In this document: piece after piece, positions 61,823 through 64,000 of the stretch
How positions within the stretch are numbered: the stretch's first letter is position 1
Layout: each line of letters opens with the position of its first letter
Assembly (NCBI RefSeq): GCF_938030145.1
Contig: NZ_CALHGM010000003.1
Location: forward strand, 1 to 64,000
Origin: an uncultured Campylobacter sp.
Lineage (GTDB): Bacteria; Campylobacterota; Campylobacteria; Campylobacterales; Campylobacteraceae
Direction: 5' to 3'
Length of the DNA stretch: 64,000 nt
The notes under the pieces: model-generated
What the model saw: the letters and a program-made list of their open reading frames with translations, nothing else
What the model was told of the DNA's origin: nothing
The model's database searches: none
Made by a program: the position numbers and the translations under genes

Positions 61823-62436
61823 CTTCCCTGCTTAATCAGTTGTCTTATGTATTCGTAAATTTTAAAATTTAGCGCATCCATTACCGAGTCTTTAGAGCCT
61901 GGATTTTTGATGCTTTGGTAGTTAAGATTAGTTACGTAGTCCTTCCACGCGCCCTTGTTTTTAACGCTTATGTAGAGGCTGATCTGCGAGTCGTAGAAGT
62001 AGTCTCTGTAATAATCGTCGTCGTCCCAAGGATCATAACCGAACGGCATCCCCCAGCCTACGCCCACGCCCGTATATCTATAATACCTGCCGAAGCCCAT
62101 TCCGAAGCTAAATCTCGGATTATCCCATGATCTGCGCGAAAAATCCGCCTTGCGGAAGTAGTTGAGATTGCCGCCGATTTGGACGTTCGCCGCGCTTTTA
62201 TTTACGACCTTAAATCCATCCGCACGCAGATGCTGGATCACTGCTTGGGTTAAATTTGAATCCGTCGTCGAGGTATTGGTGAAATTTACGCTTATGAGTT
62301 TATCCTGCGGAAATTCCATAATGTGAAGTGGCTCGGAAGTGCGCACGATGCCGCTATTTACGGGCACGTTTTTAGAGCAACCCGTAAAAATCAAAAACGC
62401 CGAAATGACCAAAAAAAGTGAAATTTTATTTTTCAA
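61819..62436 (-). CDS. Lipoprotein, possibly TraT/DUF4136-like
   Basis: A 205-residue protein with signal peptide and lipobox IFTGC (Cys 20). SVNFTNTSTTDSNLTQAVIQ followed by a helix and VQIGGNLNYFRK resembles the NTS ... IIQ..L...G pattern of TraT-like lipoproteins. The middle is a Gly/Tyr/Asp-rich stretch (GFGRYYRYTGVGVGWGMPFG, then DDDDYY). First gene of a leftward operon with the QNS protein and LysE. Assignment to TraT is tentative. Confidence 0.7.
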   Translation of the reverse strand: MKNKISLFLVISAFLIFTGCSKNVPVNSGIVRTSEPLHIMEFPQDKLISVNFTNTSTTDSNLTQAVIQHLRADGFKVVNKSAANVQIGGNLNYFRKADFSRRSWDNPRFSFGMGFGRYYRYTGVGVGWGMPFGYDPWDDDDYYRDYFYDSQISLYISVKNKGAWKDYVTNLNYQSIKNPGSKDSVMDALNFKIYEYIRQLIKQGR

Positions 62437-62479
62437 GACAGATCCTTTCGCTTAAGATTTCAAATCCTAAATTTGAGTG

Positions 62480-62485
62480 ATTGTA
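62480..62485 (-). promoter_or_regulatory. -10 element of the lipoprotein-lysE operon
   Basis: TGCTACAAT on the minus strand, 43 bases upstream of the ATG at 62436. Confidence 0.55.
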
Positions 62486-62675
62486 GCATAAATTTAAAAT
62501 TTTTAATGTCAGCAAGAAGCGATTTTTTGAAATAATCTAGTGGCGAATGGGCAAGAGTGGAATTTTTAAATAAAATTTTGCGCCGAGCGACCGCTAAATT
62601 TAAAGCCGCCGCTCGGTTGAAATTTCTGTAAAAGAGGCGGAATTTTAAATCGTAGGCGTTTAAAATTCCACAATC

Positions 62676-63233
62676 TTATAGGCTCACGCCGCGCGTAAGT
62701 ACGCGCTTGCGATAAACATCCGAAACTCTGCTCGCGTCGCCCACGATTAGAGCGTTCGTGCAACAGATCGCCGCACAAATCGGAACCTTGCCCTCTGCGA
62801 TGCGGTTTTGGCCGTATTTATGTAGCTCTTCGTGCGAAAACGTAGGCTCCGGTCCACCCGCGCACATAGTACACTTATCCATCGCACCTTTAATACCGAA
62901 AGCTCCGTCTCTAGGGAATTGCGGAGCGCCGAACGGACACGCGTAGAGGCAATATCCACAGCCGATACATTTATCTTTGTCGTGTAAAACGACGCCGTCG
63001 GTTCTGATATAGAAGCATTGAACCGGGCAAACCTGCGCGCAAGGCGCATCGGTGCAGTGCTGACAAGCGATAGAGCTTGAAACCTCCTGCCCCTCTATGC
63101 CCTCGTTTAAAGTGATAACCTTGCGCCTATTGATCTGCACGGGAACCTCGTGCGCCGAGCTGCAGGCTACCTGGCAACCATAGCAAGCGATGCAACGCTC
63201 GACATCGACGTAAAATTTTAATCTTGCCGGCAT
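62676..63233 (-). CDS. fdhB: Formate dehydrogenase iron-sulfur subunit
   Basis: A 185-residue protein with four cysteine clusters for 4Fe-4S centres: CIACYGCQVAC, CQHCTDAPCAQVCPVQC, CIGCGYCLYACPFGAP and CTMC with a later CAAIC. This is the FdhB/HybA type that passes electrons from the molybdenum subunit to a membrane cytochrome. It follows fdhA by nine bases. The next gene is an unrelated lipoprotein; the fdhC cytochrome b gene seen in other campylobacters does not follow. Confidence 0.92.
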   Translation of the reverse strand: MPARLKFYVDVERCIACYGCQVACSSAHEVPVQINRRKVITLNEGIEGQEVSSSIACQHCTDAPCAQVCPVQCFYIRTDGVVLHDKDKCIGCGYCLYACPFGAPQFPRDGAFGIKGAMDKCTMCAGGPEPTFSHEELHKYGQNRIAEGKVPICAAICCTNALIVGDASRVSDVYRKRVLTRGVSL

Positions 63234-63242
63234 TTTATCTCC

Positions 63243-64000
63243 TTATGCTCTTTCTAGTCTGCAAAGACCGGCGTTGAATTCCGAAATTTGCGTATTTATG
63301 TCAAAGCCGTAGTTGGTAATCGTATTTGAGCTCTCGCCTCTGATATATGGCTTAGTGCCCTCAGGATAGCGCTCGCTTAGATCCTCGCCCTGGAAAATTC
63401 CCGCGAAGTTATACGGCATAACAATACGATCAGGCGTAACAGCGTGCGAATAGATGCACTTGACTTTGATCTTCGTGCCTTGCGGTGAATGAATCCACAT
63501 CATCTCGCCATCTTTGATACCTTTATCAGCGGCAAGCTTAGGATTTACGTGCGCAAACATCTCCGGAGTAATCGCCGAAAGATACTTGCTCGTGCGCTCT
63601 ATCATGCCCGCACCGCTTAAATTTACAAGCCTTAGCGAGCTTACGATAGTAGGGAAGTCCTTGCTCCAATCCTGCTTTTTCTGCTCGGAGATAAATCTCG
63701 TAAAGACGCGGAAATTTCGTTTTTGATCCGCAAAGGTCGGATATTTCTCTACTAAATCCCATCTAGGCGAGTGGATCGGTTCGCGGTGCTTTGGAATTTG
63801 ATCCGCAAACTGCCAAACCTTGGCTCTGGCTCTTGCGTTTCCGCAAGGACAAATTCCAAACTCGCGGCATTTTTTAGCGATGATACCGCTATAATCGGTA
63901 CTCCACGTAGGCCCCATCTTGGCTTTTTCATCCTCGCTTAGCGTGATGCCTAAAACCTGTTCGATATTTGCTTTCGTAATCTCTGCATGTCCGCCTTGAA
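63243..64000 (-). CDS. fdhA: Formate dehydrogenase major subunit, C-terminal part (5' end outside window)
   Basis: The frame is open to the right edge, so only about the last 250 residues are seen. They include the SGAGMIERTSKYLSAITPEMF segment, HVNPKLAADKGIKDGEMMWI and GTKIKVKCIYS of the molybdopterin dinucleotide-binding domain, ending GLCRLERA. In campylobacters FdhA is a periplasmic Sec-containing enzyme oxidising formate; the Sec site and molybdenum domain lie outside the window. Reading begins upstream of the ATG at 63917. Confidence 0.9.
   Translation of the reverse strand, partial: QGGHAEITKANIEQVLGITLSEDEKAKMGPTWSTDYSGIIAKKCREFGICPCGNARARAKVWQFADQIPKHREPIHSPRWDLVEKYPTFADQKRNFRVFTRFISEQKKQDWSKDFPTIVSSLRLVNLSGAGMIERTSKYLSAITPEMFAHVNPKLAADKGIKDGEMMWIHSPQGTKIKVKCIYSHAVTPDRIVMPYNFAGIFQGEDLSERYPEGTKPYIRGESSNTITNYGFDINTQISEFNAGLCRLERA

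Overview
The window looks like the chromosome of a non-thermophilic, oral-type Campylobacter (C. gracilis / rectus / showae / concisus group). The evidence is gene content and order: gatC-cvpA-fur-lysS-glyA-(SPOR)-aroE, CoaX next to HisG, a PglB oligosaccharyltransferase, the PatA-PatB-Ape1 peptidoglycan O-acetylation cluster, CydAB with DUF4492, and carboxynorspermidine dehydrogenase. Promoters have an extended -10 (TGnTATAAT or TGnTACAAT) and no clear -35, as in Campylobacter. The base composition is richer in GC than C. jejuni. The species assignment is an inference.

Layout. 0.2-4 kb: M16 zinc peptidase and SbmA/BacA-like transporter. 4-7.1 kb: cytochrome bd oxidase operon (DUF4492-cydA-cydB, perhaps with a 34-residue membrane peptide). 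7.6-14.8 kb: leftward housekeeping block gatC-pilT-cvpA-fur-lysS-glyA, then SPOR-aroE. 14.9-18 kb: rightward YfgM-like/BamB-like pair, coaX and short-form hisG. 19.4-23.6 kb: dnaE with a duplicated OB module and a Gly/Arg-rich linker. 23.9-26 kb: Asp/Glu racemase and dicarboxylate/amino-acid symporter, then a CAU tRNA. 26.5-31 kb: a YccF/pilin-like hybrid protein, a G9 tract, a DUF2130 protein and putP. 31.1-37.1 kb: amino-acid ABC transporter, SNase-like protein, thiE, uppP and a phosphoethanolamine transferase. 37.8-43.9 kb: class V aminotransferase, DUF234 protein, lipoprotein, Dsb-like protein, efp, a selenoprotein hidden by an in-frame UGA, and a frameshifted phosphoesterase. 44.3-48.2 kb: ape1-patB-patA. 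49.7-55.4 kb: metE, a porin-like protein and an orphan pglB. 55.6-64 kb: small secreted, lipo- and membrane proteins, polyamine biosynthesis, a broken DUF2892 gene, a LysE exporter, and formate dehydrogenase FdhB plus the C-terminal part of FdhA running off the right edge.

Functional links. The uptake systems (PutP, glutamine-type ABC, DAACS symporter plus racemase) and the respiratory enzymes (formate dehydrogenase, cytochrome bd) fit an amino-acid- and formate-using microaerophile or anaerobe. Envelope functions are numerous: UppP, phosphoethanolamine transfer, PG O-acetylation, PglB and BamB-like assembly.

Most interesting observations: (1) a complete SelW/Rdx-type selenoprotein gene with CxxU, a SECIS-like hairpin, promoter and terminator; (2) tandem duplication of the OB module in DnaE; (3) a pervasive AAAATTCC/AAATTT repeat that fills intergenic DNA and also lies in frame inside two genes as Gln-Asn-Ser repeats; (4) one Cys-containing, pilin-like C-terminal domain on two otherwise unrelated proteins; (5) a pair of related long inverted repeats near 57.3-57.5 kb that look MITE-like.
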